Origin: an uncultured Collinsella sp.
GTDB lineage: Bacteria > Actinomycetota > Coriobacteriia > Coriobacteriales > Coriobacteriaceae
Length of the DNA: 64,000 bases
Reading direction: 5' to 3'
Assembly: GCA_900545605.1 (NCBI GenBank)
Contig: UQZL01000004.1
Location: 1-64,000, forward strand
Shown here: piece by piece, positions 7,945 to 16,857 of the stretch
Layout of the letters: the number at the start of each line of letters is the position of its first letter
Position numbering within the stretch: position 1 is the stretch's first letter
The notes under the pieces: generated by a model
Seen by the model: the letters and a program-made list of their open reading frames with translations, nothing else
Database searches by the model: none
Told to the model about the DNA's origin: nothing
Position numbers and translations under genes: made by a program

Positions 7945-7959
7945 CGAGGTCCCCTTCCC

Positions 7960-10900
7960 CTAGGCCCGCGGTACGATCGGGCGGTTAACTTTGGCTAGCA
8001 TATCAGAAGCGCACGAATCGAGCGCCCAGCTCCGGAAAGCCGAGAACTCCATGCGCGAGCGCAAGCCCTCCAAATAGCGGATTGACCTGCTCAATTGCAC
8101 GCGGCCGGGGTTTTCGGCCATCGCAATGCGGCGTGTGTCGTCAAACCCCGAAACGCGACAGAAACCAAGCTCTTCGAAGATTCCCAGGCCGCTTTCCACC
8201 GAACGCTCGTCGACCGGGGTGCGGGCATCGATGGCAAGGCACATCTGCGCGATGTCGATATCGCTTGCGCAGAATGAATCATCCCCGGTCTTACCGCGGT
8301 TGGAGCGCCACATGGTCTGCAGCGCGCGATAGAGTGTGACGAGTTCGTCGCGCTCGGGTGCGTAGCAGTCGAGCAGGCGCTCGTTGATGCGGGCGTCGCG
8401 CGACGAATAGAGCAGGTGGATCACGGCGGGCTGTCCGTCACGACCGGCACGCCCGCTCATCTGGTTGAACTCAATGGCGCCAAACGGCATGTGGTAGAGC
8501 ACGACATGGCGGATATCGGGCAGGTTGACGCCCTCGCCAAAGGCGGAGGTCGAAACGATGCAGCTGAGGCTTCCGTCTCGGAATGCTTCCTCCACGCGAC
8601 GGCGATCGGAACGCGCAAGCCCCGCGTTATAGAACGCGATATGGGTTGCGCAATCGGGCACACGCTTGCGCAACGTCTTGGCAAGCGCCACGGACTGGTC
8701 GCGCGAATTGACGTAAATGACGGTCTTCTCCCCCGTCGCCACGATCGACACCAAACGGTTCTCGCGGCTCGCAAGGTCGCGGTCGTCCTCGAGCAGCAGG
8801 TTCTCGCGCACCGTCTCGTCGACCACCGTGCGAGTGATCGGCAACATGCGGGCAAGCTCGGCTACGACCGGAGCCGTCGCGGTGGCCGTCGCAGCCATAA
8901 CGACCGGGTCGCCCAGGGCTTTGAGGATATCGGGCATGTCAAGATAGGCGCTACGGTCGCCGCCCTTGGCAAGGCCGGCGTGGTGCGCCTCATCGATAAC
9001 GACAAAGCCGATGCGGCCCGAACGCGCGAAACGGTCACGGTGGATAGACAGGAACTCGGGCGTCGTGAGCACGATACCGGTACGGCCCGAAGCTAGACCG
9101 GCGAACACGTCATCGCGTGCGGCCTCCACGGTCTCGCCGGTCAGCACGCCAACGCCAATGCCAAGCGATGCCATCGTCGACGAGAGGTGATAGGCCTGGT
9201 CGGCAACAAGCGCACGCAGCGGATAGACAAAGATGCTCGCACGTCCGCGAAGCACCGCCTCACGCGCGGCATGTACATGGAAGATGAGCGACTTGCCGCG
9301 CCCCGTTCCCATAACGGCCAGAACACTTTGGTGATCGGCCAGGGCATCGAGCGCCTCGACCTGCGCGCGGTGCGGCTGGTTCGAGCCGATAAAGCTATGG
9401 ATAAGCGAGCGCGTGAGCTCGGTATAGGAAAGCTGGGCGAGCGTCTCGCGCTTGCGCGACTCCAGGCGCAGGCCAGAATCCGCCGGCTGCACGCCACGAC
9501 GAAGCTCGCATGCCGGATCGTCGACGCCGGGCAGCGTGGTATCGCGGACCAGAACATCCTTGATCATGAGCTTGGGCTTCACACGCCCCTGCCAATGCTC
9601 GGCAACGGCCTCGAACACCAAGTCGACAGCGCCATCGCAGTTGATGAGCTTATCGATTTGCGGCACGCGGAACATGATGGCCGGCACGCTCGCGGCGCCA
9701 TCGGTCGCCACAAAGCGCATGTGCTCGCCGGTTTTGCCCACCACGGCGCGATCGCACATCGTCACGCCCTCGGCGGCCAGCAGCGGCACCTTGTTGCCCT
9801 GGCCAAACGGCTCAAGACGGGAAATCTGCTCTATAGTCTCGATATTCAGCTCGGAAAGGTCGACCGTGGCGGCAACCTCGTCGATGTCTTCAAAGTCCTC
9901 AGCGGGAATCTCCGATAGCACGGCGGAAAGGCGACGACGGAATTCATCGAGCTTGGATGCCTCGATGGTCACACCCACCGCACCGGCATGTCCGCCGCGA
10001 CGAATCAGCAGGTCGGAACAGCGCTCGACGGCGTCAAACAGGTTAACTTTGCCCACCGAGCGACCAGAGCCGCGCGCGATACCGTCCTCGATCGAGAACA
10101 GCAGCGCCGGCACGTGATAGCGGTTGGTCAGACGGCTTGCCACGATGCCCTTGACGCCCTCGTGCCAGCCTTCGCCGCCCACAACGATCGCGCGCCCGCC
10201 GTCATAGGTCTCCTCGACCTTTGCCATGGCATCGCGCGTGAGCTCCGCCTCGATCTCACGGCGCTGGCGGTTGATTTCCTCGAGCTCAGCCGCCAGCGCG
10301 CTTGCTTCGATGGGATTGCGGGCAAGCAGCAGGTCGAGCGCCAGCTTGGGATCGGCCATGCGGCCGGCAGCGTTTAAGCGGGGAATGAGCGAGAATGACA
10401 GGCCATCCGCCGTAATGCTCGAAAGGTCCGCCTTGGCAAGCGCGGCAAGCGCGATATAGCCGGGGCGAGCGGTTACGCGCATCTGCTGGATGCCCTCGGC
10501 AACCAGCGCGCGGTTCTCGGGCGTGAGCGGCATCATGTCGGACACGGTGCCCAGCGCCGCGACCTCGATTAGCGAACGCCAATACGACGGCTTGCCCAGG
10601 CGCTCACCCAGGACTTGCACCAGCTTGAGCGCCACACCAGCACCGGCAAGCTCGCGCGAGGGGCCCTCGTCCTCGAGCTTGGGGTCGGTCAGGGGCACAC
10701 CCTGCGGCACCTGGTCGGAGGGCTCGTGATGGTCCGTGACCACCAAATCGATCCCCAGGTCCTCCAAATAGGAAACCTCTTCCTTGGCGGCAATGCCGTT
10801 ATCGACGGTCACGATCAGCTGGGGGCGAGCGAGCTCGTTAACGCGGTCGAGTGCCGCGCGCGAAAGACCGTAGCCCTCATCAAAGCGGTGCGGAATAAAC

Positions 10901-11247
10901 GGCGTGACATCGGCGCCAAACGTGCGCAGCGCCTCGGTCAACAGGCAGGTCGACGTAATACCGTCAACGTCAAAATCGCCAAAGACTGCAATGTGCTCGT
11001 GGTTGCGAATAGCACGCTCGACGCGGTCGGCAACGACCGACATGCCCGGGATAATGAGTGGGTCGGCCCAGTCGCGATCGAGCGAAGGCGTCAAAAACAA
11101 TTGGCCCTCTTTGATGGAGTCAATGCCGTGCGCGACCATAATGCGCGCCACCAGCCCGGGAATGCCCAGACCAGCCGAAAGCTCCTTTTCGAGCTCGGGG
11201 TTTTGCTGAGCGACCGCCCAGCGATGCGTCGTCTTAAGCGATGACAT
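7960..11247 (-). CDS. recJ: RecJ single-strand exonuclease fused to RecQ-like helicase
   Basis: Residues 1 to about 570 are RecJ, the 5'-3' single-strand DNA exonuclease of recombination and repair: DHH motifs DFDVDG (91-96), VTVDNGI and TDHHE (171-175), a DHHA1 block (RRGGHAGAVGVTIE, 417-430) and an OB-like segment. Residues from about 600 to 1095 are a superfamily-2 helicase of RecQ type: Walker A MGTGRGKS (646-653), DEAH (752-755), ATATA, and QMSGRAGRDGQP. Ordinary RecJ is 550-800 residues and has no helicase, so this is a natural fusion. The start at 11247 has GGGGTGGG upstream and a typical RecJ N-terminus; a GTG at 11292 is the alternative. relA follows closely. Confidence 0.94.
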   Translation of the reverse strand: MSSLKTTHRWAVAQQNPELEKELSAGLGIPGLVARIMVAHGIDSIKEGQLFLTPSLDRDWADPLIIPGMSVVADRVERAIRNHEHIAVFGDFDVDGITSTCLLTEALRTFGADVTPFIPHRFDEGYGLSRAALDRVNELARPQLIVTVDNGIAAKEEVSYLEDLGIDLVVTDHHEPSDQVPQGVPLTDPKLEDEGPSRELAGAGVALKLVQVLGERLGKPSYWRSLIEVAALGTVSDMMPLTPENRALVAEGIQQMRVTARPGYIALAALAKADLSSITADGLSFSLIPRLNAAGRMADPKLALDLLLARNPIEASALAAELEEINRQRREIEAELTRDAMAKVEETYDGGRAIVVGGEGWHEGVKGIVASRLTNRYHVPALLFSIEDGIARGSGRSVGKVNLFDAVERCSDLLIRRGGHAGAVGVTIEASKLDEFRRRLSAVLSEIPAEDFEDIDEVAATVDLSELNIETIEQISRLEPFGQGNKVPLLAAEGVTMCDRAVVGKTGEHMRFVATDGAASVPAIMFRVPQIDKLINCDGAVDLVFEAVAEHWQGRVKPKLMIKDVLVRDTTLPGVDDPACELRRGVQPADSGLRLESRKRETLAQLSYTELTRSLIHSFIGSNQPHRAQVEALDALADHQSVLAVMGTGRGKSLIFHVHAAREAVLRGRASIFVYPLRALVADQAYHLSSTMASLGIGVGVLTGETVEAARDDVFAGLASGRTGIVLTTPEFLSIHRDRFARSGRIGFVVIDEAHHAGLAKGGDRSAYLDMPDILKALGDPVVMAATATATAPVVAELARMLPITRTVVDETVRENLLLEDDRDLASRENRLVSIVATGEKTVIYVNSRDQSVALAKTLRKRVPDCATHIAFYNAGLARSDRRRVEEAFRDGSLSCIVSTSAFGEGVNLPDIRHVVLYHMPFGAIEFNQMSGRAGRDGQPAVIHLLYSSRDARINERLLDCYAPERDELVTLYRALQTMWRSNRGKTGDDSFCASDIDIAQMCLAIDARTPVDERSVESGLGIFEELGFCRVSGFDDTRRIAMAENPGRVQLSRSIRYLEGLRSRMEFSAFRSWALDSCASDMLAKVNRPIVPRA

Positions 11248-11355
11248 AGGCACCCACCCCTGATAGGGGCAGGTCGCCGCGATACCTCTCACGGTTCATA
11301 GCGATGAGTCCTCTGTGTATGCCCGCTTCGGCAGGCAGATCTGTTGAACGGTTTT

Positions 11356-11383
11356 ATTATACCGTGCAGCGCGGACGCAAAAC
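11356..11383 (-). promoter_or_regulatory. recJ-relA promoter
   Basis: On the minus strand a consensus -10 TATAAT (11356-11361) lies about 16 bases from a weak -35 GTTTTG (11378-11383). The position suits transcription of the recJ-helicase/relA unit. Confidence 0.6.
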
Positions 11384-11521
11384 GCCGCGGTGCGCCGCGG
11401 TTTCGGCAAACGATGGCGGTAATGGCCTCGAAATAATCGAGCGTTTCAGCCGCACGGACGCATACGAGCGTCTAGCATATCCATACAAACGAGTTCGCGG
11501 ATAAAGGGAGTCACGGGACAT

Positions 11522-12520
11522 ATGAAGCAATGGGCTGGACTGGGAAAGTTCCTCGCGGGGCATATGCAGATCATCGTTCCGATTTGCGTGGCGCTCGGCG
11601 TGCTCTTTCCCCAGCAGATCGGCGTGCTCAAGCCCATTGTTCCCGCCCTCTTCGCCTTTATGACGTTTCAGGGCGCGCTCAGCAACACCTTTCACCAGGT
11701 AGCCGAGGTGTTCCACCGTCCGCTGCACCTGATTCTGGCGTTGCTGGTCTCGGCAGTGCTTATTCCCATCGCGGCGTATGCCATGGGGTCACTCTTCTTT
11801 GGCTCCAACCCCAACCTTGTCTGCGGCATCGTGCTCGAGTACAGCGTGCCCGTGGCCGTCACCGCTTTTATGTGGATCAGCATGTTCGGCGGCAACGGCC
11901 CGCTCGCGCTCACTATCATCCTGACGTCCTCAGTTATCTCCCCTGTGACGATTCCGCTCACGCTTAAGCTCTTGCTGGGTGCCACCGTCTCGATCGATGT
12001 GCCGAGCATGATGCAAGACATGGCCTTTATGATCGCCATCCCCGCCGTGCTCGGCATCGTGATCAACGAGCTCACGCGTGGATGGGGACACGAGAAGCTC
12101 TCCCCCGCGCTCTCGCCCGCCTGCAAATTCATGATGATGGGCGTTATCGCCTCCAACTCCACCGCCATGAGCGAGTACGTGCTGCACATGAACGCGGTGC
12201 GCCTGGAAGTCGCCCTCTTTATTTTGACCTTCGCCATCAGCGGCTTTGTCATCGGTTTTCTGGTCGCCCGTGCGCTGCATCTGCCATATAGCGAGACGGC
12301 TACCATGTGCTTTACCTGCGGCATGCGTAACATATCTTCGGGCGCCGTCATCGCCACGCAATACTTTCCGGGCGAAGTCGTATTCCCCGTCATGTGCGGC
12401 ACGCTGTTTCAGCAGGTACTCGCCTCGCTTATCGGACATCTCTTTGAGCGTCTAACCGGCGAGGAGCGCGCCGCCCAGCGCAAGCGGGTCGAGGCCGGCC
12501 GCGACGCCATGGGACGCTAG
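11522..12520 (+). CDS. Bile acid:sodium symporter (BASS) family transporter
   Basis: This 332-residue integral membrane protein has about nine or ten hydrophobic segments and belongs to the BASS family. The family-type TM segment with CGMRNISSGAVIA corresponds to the conserved 'GMRN' region that helps bind Na+. Family members import bile acids, pantoate, pyruvate or other organic anions with Na+. A bile-acid role is attractive for a gut bacterium but cannot be read from the sequence. GGGAGTCACGGGACAT precedes the ATG. It is transcribed divergently from recJ and convergently with the DUF4931 gene, so it appears to be a single-gene unit. Confidence 0.82.
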   Translation: MKQWAGLGKFLAGHMQIIVPICVALGVLFPQQIGVLKPIVPALFAFMTFQGALSNTFHQVAEVFHRPLHLILALLVSAVLIPIAAYAMGSLFFGSNPNLVCGIVLEYSVPVAVTAFMWISMFGGNGPLALTIILTSSVISPVTIPLTLKLLLGATVSIDVPSMMQDMAFMIAIPAVLGIVINELTRGWGHEKLSPALSPACKFMMMGVIASNSTAMSEYVLHMNAVRLEVALFILTFAISGFVIGFLVARALHLPYSETATMCFTCGMRNISSGAVIATQYFPGEVVFPVMCGTLFQQVLASLIGHLFERLTGEERAAQRKRVEAGRDAMGR

Positions 12521-12550
12521 GCTGTCCGCATTACGCGGGTGTTAGTCTTA

Positions 12551-13348
12551 CTATACGAACGTTTCCAGATGCGCACGCAGGCGCTCAGCATCGACATCGA
12601 GCGTTGTCTCGGCATTGACCTGGGCTAAACGATAGCCGACGAAGTAGGGCGAAACCACCCAACGCGGCAGCGCCTTGGCAATGGTCCGACCGCCCAGGTG
12701 ATAGAAGAACAGATTATACGACCCTGCGCGACCACCGTGGTGCTCGTTCAGGATATAGCGCAGAGCTACCTGGACTGCATCGGCGAAGAGATCCGCCTCG
12801 GCTTGATCTCTCGTGTCATCGCTGGCAGAGAGTCCCTGCGGGGCTGAAACGTTGATCTCAAAGAACCCCATGATGGGTTCGGTTGAGATGTTGGCCGAGA
12901 TCCTCCCCTGTTGCCAGACATTGATGCCTTCGAAATTGGCGGAAGTCAGCGAAGCATAGCCGTCTTCCTGCTCCAAACCCACAATCTGCATGTGCGGATG
13001 AACGAGGCTACCGCCCGAGAGCGGACCCTTGTTCTTGTACATGAGCACGCTTCGATACTGCTGTGAATCGATCATCTGCTGCCAGCAACCCAGGGCAAAC
13101 CGCATCACATGGTGGAGTTCATCCGGCTCATAGGTCACCAGGTCGGCATCGTGATCGGCCGACTCGATCAGCACGGTTTGACGGGTGGCGCGCAGGGTCT
13201 TGAACTTATTCTCGAGCCAAATGCAATCGCCATCACGGCGAATGATGTCGGTGAGCCCTTCTGTATCGCAAAAGGGACACGCGGTGCCGGGGCGGCGGTT
13301 GTCGTCGGGCTTACCGTTCGCCTGCTGAACGTCAAATACCAGCGCCAC
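12551..13348 (-). CDS. DUF4931 protein, GalT/HIT-like fold
   Basis: The 265-residue protein begins with a CPFC zinc-type pair (residues 25-28) and later has GGSLVHPHMQIVG, an HxH motif like the active site of galactose-1-phosphate uridylyltransferases. This places it in the HIT superfamily, most likely DUF4931, so nucleotidyl transfer or hydrolysis is a reasonable guess; the substrate is unknown. It starts with GTG, preceded by GGAGGT seven bases away that overlaps the end of cutC. The 3-base gap to cutC shows a two-gene operon and probably coupled translation. Confidence 0.75.
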   Translation of the reverse strand: MALVFDVQQANGKPDDNRRPGTACPFCDTEGLTDIIRRDGDCIWLENKFKTLRATRQTVLIESADHDADLVTYEPDELHHVMRFALGCWQQMIDSQQYRSVLMYKNKGPLSGGSLVHPHMQIVGLEQEDGYASLTSANFEGINVWQQGRISANISTEPIMGFFEINVSAPQGLSASDDTRDQAEADLFADAVQVALRYILNEHHGGRAGSYNLFFYHLGGRTIAKALPRWVVSPYFVGYRLAQVNAETTLDVDAERLRAHLETFV

Positions 13349-13351
13349 GGG

Positions 13352-14029
13352 TTATACCTCCAGCGGCACAATCTTGGTGCCATGGAGCTCGGAGGCGCCC
13401 AGTGCCGCCGCCACGGTATCGCGGTTGGCCGTGGAAATGCCGCCGCCGGGAAGGATGGTCAGGCGGTCTCCCGCACACTCGATAAGACGCGACAGATGCT
13501 CCAGGTTGTCCTCAATCGGCGTGCCGGCGGCACCGCCGTGCGTCAGGATGCGCGTAACGCCGCAATCGACGAGTGTGTCGACGGCATCGAGCTGAGCCTC
13601 GGGCGAGAGCTGGTCAAACGCCATGTGGAAGGTGATGTCGATGGGCTCACGCTTGCATTCCTCGGTCGCGCAGCCCGCGGCCATCACGAGGGCGCCCAAC
13701 GTAAGCTCGTCGAGCGCCCATCCGTCAGCGCAGGGCTTGCAGCAGCCAAAGACCAAGCCGTCAACGCCGGCGCTCACGGCAAGGCCCAGGTCCATCTCCA
13801 TCATACGCAACTCGTCCTGGTTGTAATGAAAGTCGCCGCCACGCGGACGGATCATGCACATCACCCGTGCATCGTGCTCGTGGGCATAGCTGGTCGTAGC
13901 GCTGATAACACCGGCCGAAGGTGTAGTGCCACCGACGGCAAGGTTGTCGCACAGTTCGATACGCTTTGCACCGGCATCGATAGCCGCCGGCACCCGCTCA
14001 AAGTTCTCGGCACAAAACTCGTACAGCAT
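13352..14029 (-). CDS. cutC: CutC family protein
   Basis: CutC is a TIM-barrel protein historically linked to copper homeostasis, with its enzymatic role still unsettled. The 225-residue product starts MLYEFCAENFERVPAAIDAGAKRIELCDNLAVGG, matching the family start, and has MIRPRGGDFHYN, GLVFGCC, DITFHMAFDQ, RILTHGGA and ILPGGG blocks. The frame stays open upstream to 14143, but the extension covers a repeat element and the ATG at 14029 has GGGGGTC before it. It heads a two-gene unit with the DUF4931 gene. Confidence 0.92.
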   Translation of the reverse strand: MLYEFCAENFERVPAAIDAGAKRIELCDNLAVGGTTPSAGVISATTSYAHEHDARVMCMIRPRGGDFHYNQDELRMMEMDLGLAVSAGVDGLVFGCCKPCADGWALDELTLGALVMAAGCATEECKREPIDITFHMAFDQLSPEAQLDAVDTLVDCGVTRILTHGGAAGTPIEDNLEHLSRLIECAGDRLTILPGGGISTANRDTVAAALGASELHGTKIVPLEV

Positions 14030-14087
14030 AGATAGACCCCCAAAGACAGCAGATGTTTTCCGACGGGCATTGTCACACATCCCCATG

Positions 14088-14156
14088 AAGTTGCGGTGGA
14101 ATAGGGACTCTTTTGGCCTCTGGAGCCCGTATTCAGTCCCCATTTCACCGCAACTT
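14088..14156. repeat. 69-bp inverted-repeat element upstream of cutC
   Basis: The 22-base arms 14088-14109 and 14135-14156 are complementary except for two positions (both G-U compatible in RNA) and enclose 25 bases. The arms carry AGGGACT and AGTCCCC, a core shared with other hairpin repeats in this window. It touches the bidirectional terminator at 14157-14194. Read as RNA it is a long stem; read as DNA it looks like a REP/MITE-type element. Confidence 0.75.
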
Positions 14157-14194
14157 AAAAAGGGGCGCTGACTGAGATAGTCAGCGCCCCTTTT
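14157..14194. terminator. Bidirectional terminator after liv operon
   Basis: An 11-bp perfect stem GGGGCGCTGAC/GTCAGCGCCCC (14162-14172 / 14180-14190) is flanked by A5 on the left and T4 on the right, so it can act in both directions. It ends the liv operon, which reads on the minus strand. Confidence 0.9.
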
Positions 14195-14204
14195 GTTAGG
14201 TGGG

Positions 14205-14918
14205 TTAGCCTCCGAGGTAGGCTTTGCGGACGTTATCGTCGTGCAGGAGCTCTTGGCCGGTACCGGTCATGGTGATCTTGCCGGTCTCGAGCACGTAGCC
14301 GCGTGTGGCGATGGAAAGAGCCATCTGTGCGTTTTGCTCGACCAGGAGCACCGTGGTTCCGGCCTTATGCAGATCCTCGACAATTTGGAAGATCTGCTCA
14401 ATCAGAATCGGTGCCAAGCCCATAGAGGGCTCATCGAGCATGAGCAGCTTAGGGTTACTCATAAGGGCGCGGCCCATAACGAGCATCTGCTGCTCGCCGC
14501 CCGAAAGGGTGCCGGCGACCTGGCGACGACGCTCCTTCAGGCGCGGGAACTGCTCGTAGACGCGCTCAAGGCCCGGAGCAACCGTGGACTTTGGCTGTGT
14601 GTAGGCGCCCATCTCCAGGTTCTCCTCGACCGTCATCTGCAAAAAGGCGCGACGGCCCTCGGGGACCTGAGCCAAGCCCTTACCCACCAGCTTGTCGGCA
14701 GGCGTATGGGTAATGTCCTCGCCCATAAACTTGATGGAGCCGGTCTTGGAGCGCAGCAGGCCCGAGACGGTCTTGAGCGTCGTGGACTTGCCGGCACCGT
14801 TCGCACCGATCAGAGCAACGATCTCGCCATCGTTGACGTTAAAGGAGATGTCCTTGATGGCGTGGATAGCGCCGTACCAGACGTTGATGTTGTAGACGGA
14901 AAGCATCGGCTCTGCCAT
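14205..14918 (-). CDS. livF: Branched-chain amino acid ABC transporter, ATP-binding protein LivF
   Basis: This is one of the two ATPases that power the high-affinity leucine/isoleucine/valine importer from the cytoplasmic face. The 237 residues include Walker A GANGAGKST, the Q-loop region, the signature LSGGEQQ and Walker B LLMLDEPS followed by the H-switch (LLVEQNAQ). Size and motifs are typical of LivF. It is the last gene of the operon, directly abutting livG, and a strong terminator follows. Confidence 0.96.
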   Translation of the reverse strand: MAEPMLSVYNINVWYGAIHAIKDISFNVNDGEIVALIGANGAGKSTTLKTVSGLLRSKTGSIKFMGEDITHTPADKLVGKGLAQVPEGRRAFLQMTVEENLEMGAYTQPKSTVAPGLERVYEQFPRLKERRRQVAGTLSGGEQQMLVMGRALMSNPKLLMLDEPSMGLAPILIEQIFQIVEDLHKAGTTVLLVEQNAQMALSIATRGYVLETGKITMTGTGQELLHDDNVRKAYLGG

Positions 14919-15779
14919 TTAGTTCTCCCCCTTATCCTGCTTGCCCAGATACGCCTCGATAACGGCGTCGTTGTTCTGGATTTCCTCGGCCGTGCCCTTG
15001 GCGATGACCTTACCAAAGTTAAGCACGCAGATGCCCTCGCAGATGTTCATAACGAGCGACATATCATGCTCGATAAGCATGATGGCGATGCCGAAGGTGT
15101 CGCGGATCTTGACGATGTTCTCCATGAGTTCCGCGGTCTCGGACGGGTTCATGCCGGCGGCAGGCTCGTCGAGCAGCAGCAGCTTGGGGTTGGTGGCAAG
15201 CGCGCGGACGATCTCCAGACGACGCTGAGCGCCGTAAGGCAGCGATCCGGCCTGCTCGTTTGCCAGGTACTCCATATCAAAGATGGACAGCAGCTCCATG
15301 GCGCGCTCGTGGGCGGCCTTCTCGTGCTTCCAATACGTCGGCAGGCGCAGCACGCCCTCAAAGCCGGAGTAGCGCTCCTGGTTGTGCAGGCCGACCTTAA
15401 CGTTATCCTCCACCGTCATGGTGTTGAACAGGCGAATGTTCTGGAACGTACGGGCAATACCCATGCGGTTGACCTGGTAGACGGACTTGCCCGAGGTGTC
15501 CTCACCGTCGAGCAGGATAGTGCCGTGCGTGGGCTGGTACACCTTGGTGAGCAGGTTGAAGACCGTGGTCTTGCCGGCACCGTTGGGGCCGATCAGGCCG
15601 GCGATCTCGGTCTTGCCGATAGTCAGGCTAAAGTCGTCGACTGCCTTAAGGCCACCGAACTCAATGCCCAGGTGGATGCACTCGAGTGCCGGGCGCTCGC
15701 CCAGGTCACGGTCGGGAACGATGGCGCCAGAAGGATACGGGACCATCTTGCCCTTGTTGAACTCAAATTTACTGGGCAT
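14919..15779 (-). CDS. livG: Branched-chain amino acid ABC transporter, ATP-binding protein LivG
   Basis: The second ATPase of the BCAA importer. It has Walker A GPNGAGKTT, the signature region LPYGAQRRLEI (replacing the canonical LSGGQ, as is common in LivG), Walker B LLLLDEPAAGMNPSE and the LivG-type tail IEHDMSLVMNICEGICVLNFGK. The start at 15779 (MPSKFEFNKG) has AGGAGG about nine bases upstream and overlaps the end of livM by 11 bases, indicating translational coupling. The frame extends further upstream without a ribosome-binding site. Length is 286 residues. Confidence 0.95.
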   Translation of the reverse strand: MPSKFEFNKGKMVPYPSGAIVPDRDLGERPALECIHLGIEFGGLKAVDDFSLTIGKTEIAGLIGPNGAGKTTVFNLLTKVYQPTHGTILLDGEDTSGKSVYQVNRMGIARTFQNIRLFNTMTVEDNVKVGLHNQERYSGFEGVLRLPTYWKHEKAAHERAMELLSIFDMEYLANEQAGSLPYGAQRRLEIVRALATNPKLLLLDEPAAGMNPSETAELMENIVKIRDTFGIAIMLIEHDMSLVMNICEGICVLNFGKVIAKGTAEEIQNNDAVIEAYLGKQDKGEN

Positions 15780-16857
15780 CGGCTGCCACCTCCTTCTTGG
15801 AAGCAAAGCGGTCCTTGACGCGACCGAAGAACGCCTTGAGCTGCGGGTTGTTGGTAAAGATCATGACCAGGATCAGTACGATGGCGTAGATGAGCATGCG
15901 GTAGTCCGAGAACTGACGGAGCAGCTCGGGAAGCACCGTGAGCAACGCCGCCGCGATGACGGAACCGCGCATGTTGCCCAGGCCGCCCAGGACCACGAAC
16001 ACCAGAATGAGGATCGACGTGTTGAAGTCGAACTTGGTGGCGGAGAGCTGCGAGAAGTTACCGCCGAAGAGAGCTCCGGCAGCACCGGCGAGGGCAGCGG
16101 AAACCACGAAGGCGATCATGCGGTACTCGGTGACGGAGATGCCTACGGACTCGGCTGCAATCTTGTTATCGCGCACGGCCATAATGGCACGACCGGTACG
16201 GCTGCGAACCAGGTTGAGCACGATCACGAGCGCGACCATGACCAGGATGGCGCCGGCAAGGAAGGTCGAATAGGTCGACACGCCCGAGGCACCCTGCGCG
16301 CCCTTGATGATGGCGGTGCCGTCCTCGAGCAGGTGCAGGTCGTCGATCGTGGAGTTGCCCGTGATGTTAAAGATCACGTGCAGGCCGCGCGAGTCGACGC
16401 CCACAATGAGGCAGGTGACGATCTCTTTGATGATCTCGCCAAAGGCCAGCGTCACGATAGCCAGGTAATCGCCGCTCAGGCGCAGGACCGGGATACCGAT
16501 CAAGAAGCCCAGGATGGCGGCAGCGATGGCGCCAACCACGATGCTGATGATAAGGCGCACCGGATCGGAGGGAATAGCGCTCTCGAGGGCGACCGCGGTG
16601 ACGATACCCGTGTAGGCACCGATACTCATAAAGCCCGCATGGCCCAGCGACAGGTCGCCCGCGATGCCGACGACGAGGTTGAGGGAAATGGCCATGACGA
16701 TGTAGGCCGTAATGGGAACCAACTGACCGGCGATCATGCGCGGGATCATATGGTTGGACTGCATAAAGAACACGATGGCGAAGGCCACGATGCACATGGC
16801 GTACGTGACAAAGTCGTGGCGCGTCTGCTTGTCTTTAAGAAACTTCATAACGCTCAC
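15769..16857 (-). CDS. livM: Branched-chain amino acid ABC transporter permease LivM
   Basis: This is the second membrane-spanning subunit of the BCAA importer. The 362-residue protein has about nine hydrophobic segments and typical LivM stretches (MAISLNLVVGIAGDLSLGHAGFM, IGIPVLRLSGDYLAIVTLAFGEI). It is a little longer than usual because of a charged C-terminal tail (GRVKDRFASKKEVAADAQ). A GTG at 16857 directly follows the livH stop; an ATG at 16848 is an equally possible start. It sits between livH and livG in one transcription unit. Confidence 0.94.
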   Translation of the reverse strand: MSVMKFLKDKQTRHDFVTYAMCIVAFAIVFFMQSNHMIPRMIAGQLVPITAYIVMAISLNLVVGIAGDLSLGHAGFMSIGAYTGIVTAVALESAIPSDPVRLIISIVVGAIAAAILGFLIGIPVLRLSGDYLAIVTLAFGEIIKEIVTCLIVGVDSRGLHVIFNITGNSTIDDLHLLEDGTAIIKGAQGASGVSTYSTFLAGAILVMVALVIVLNLVRSRTGRAIMAVRDNKIAAESVGISVTEYRMIAFVVSAALAGAAGALFGGNFSQLSATKFDFNTSILILVFVVLGGLGNMRGSVIAAALLTVLPELLRQFSDYRMLIYAIVLILVMIFTNNPQLKAFFGRVKDRFASKKEVAADAQ

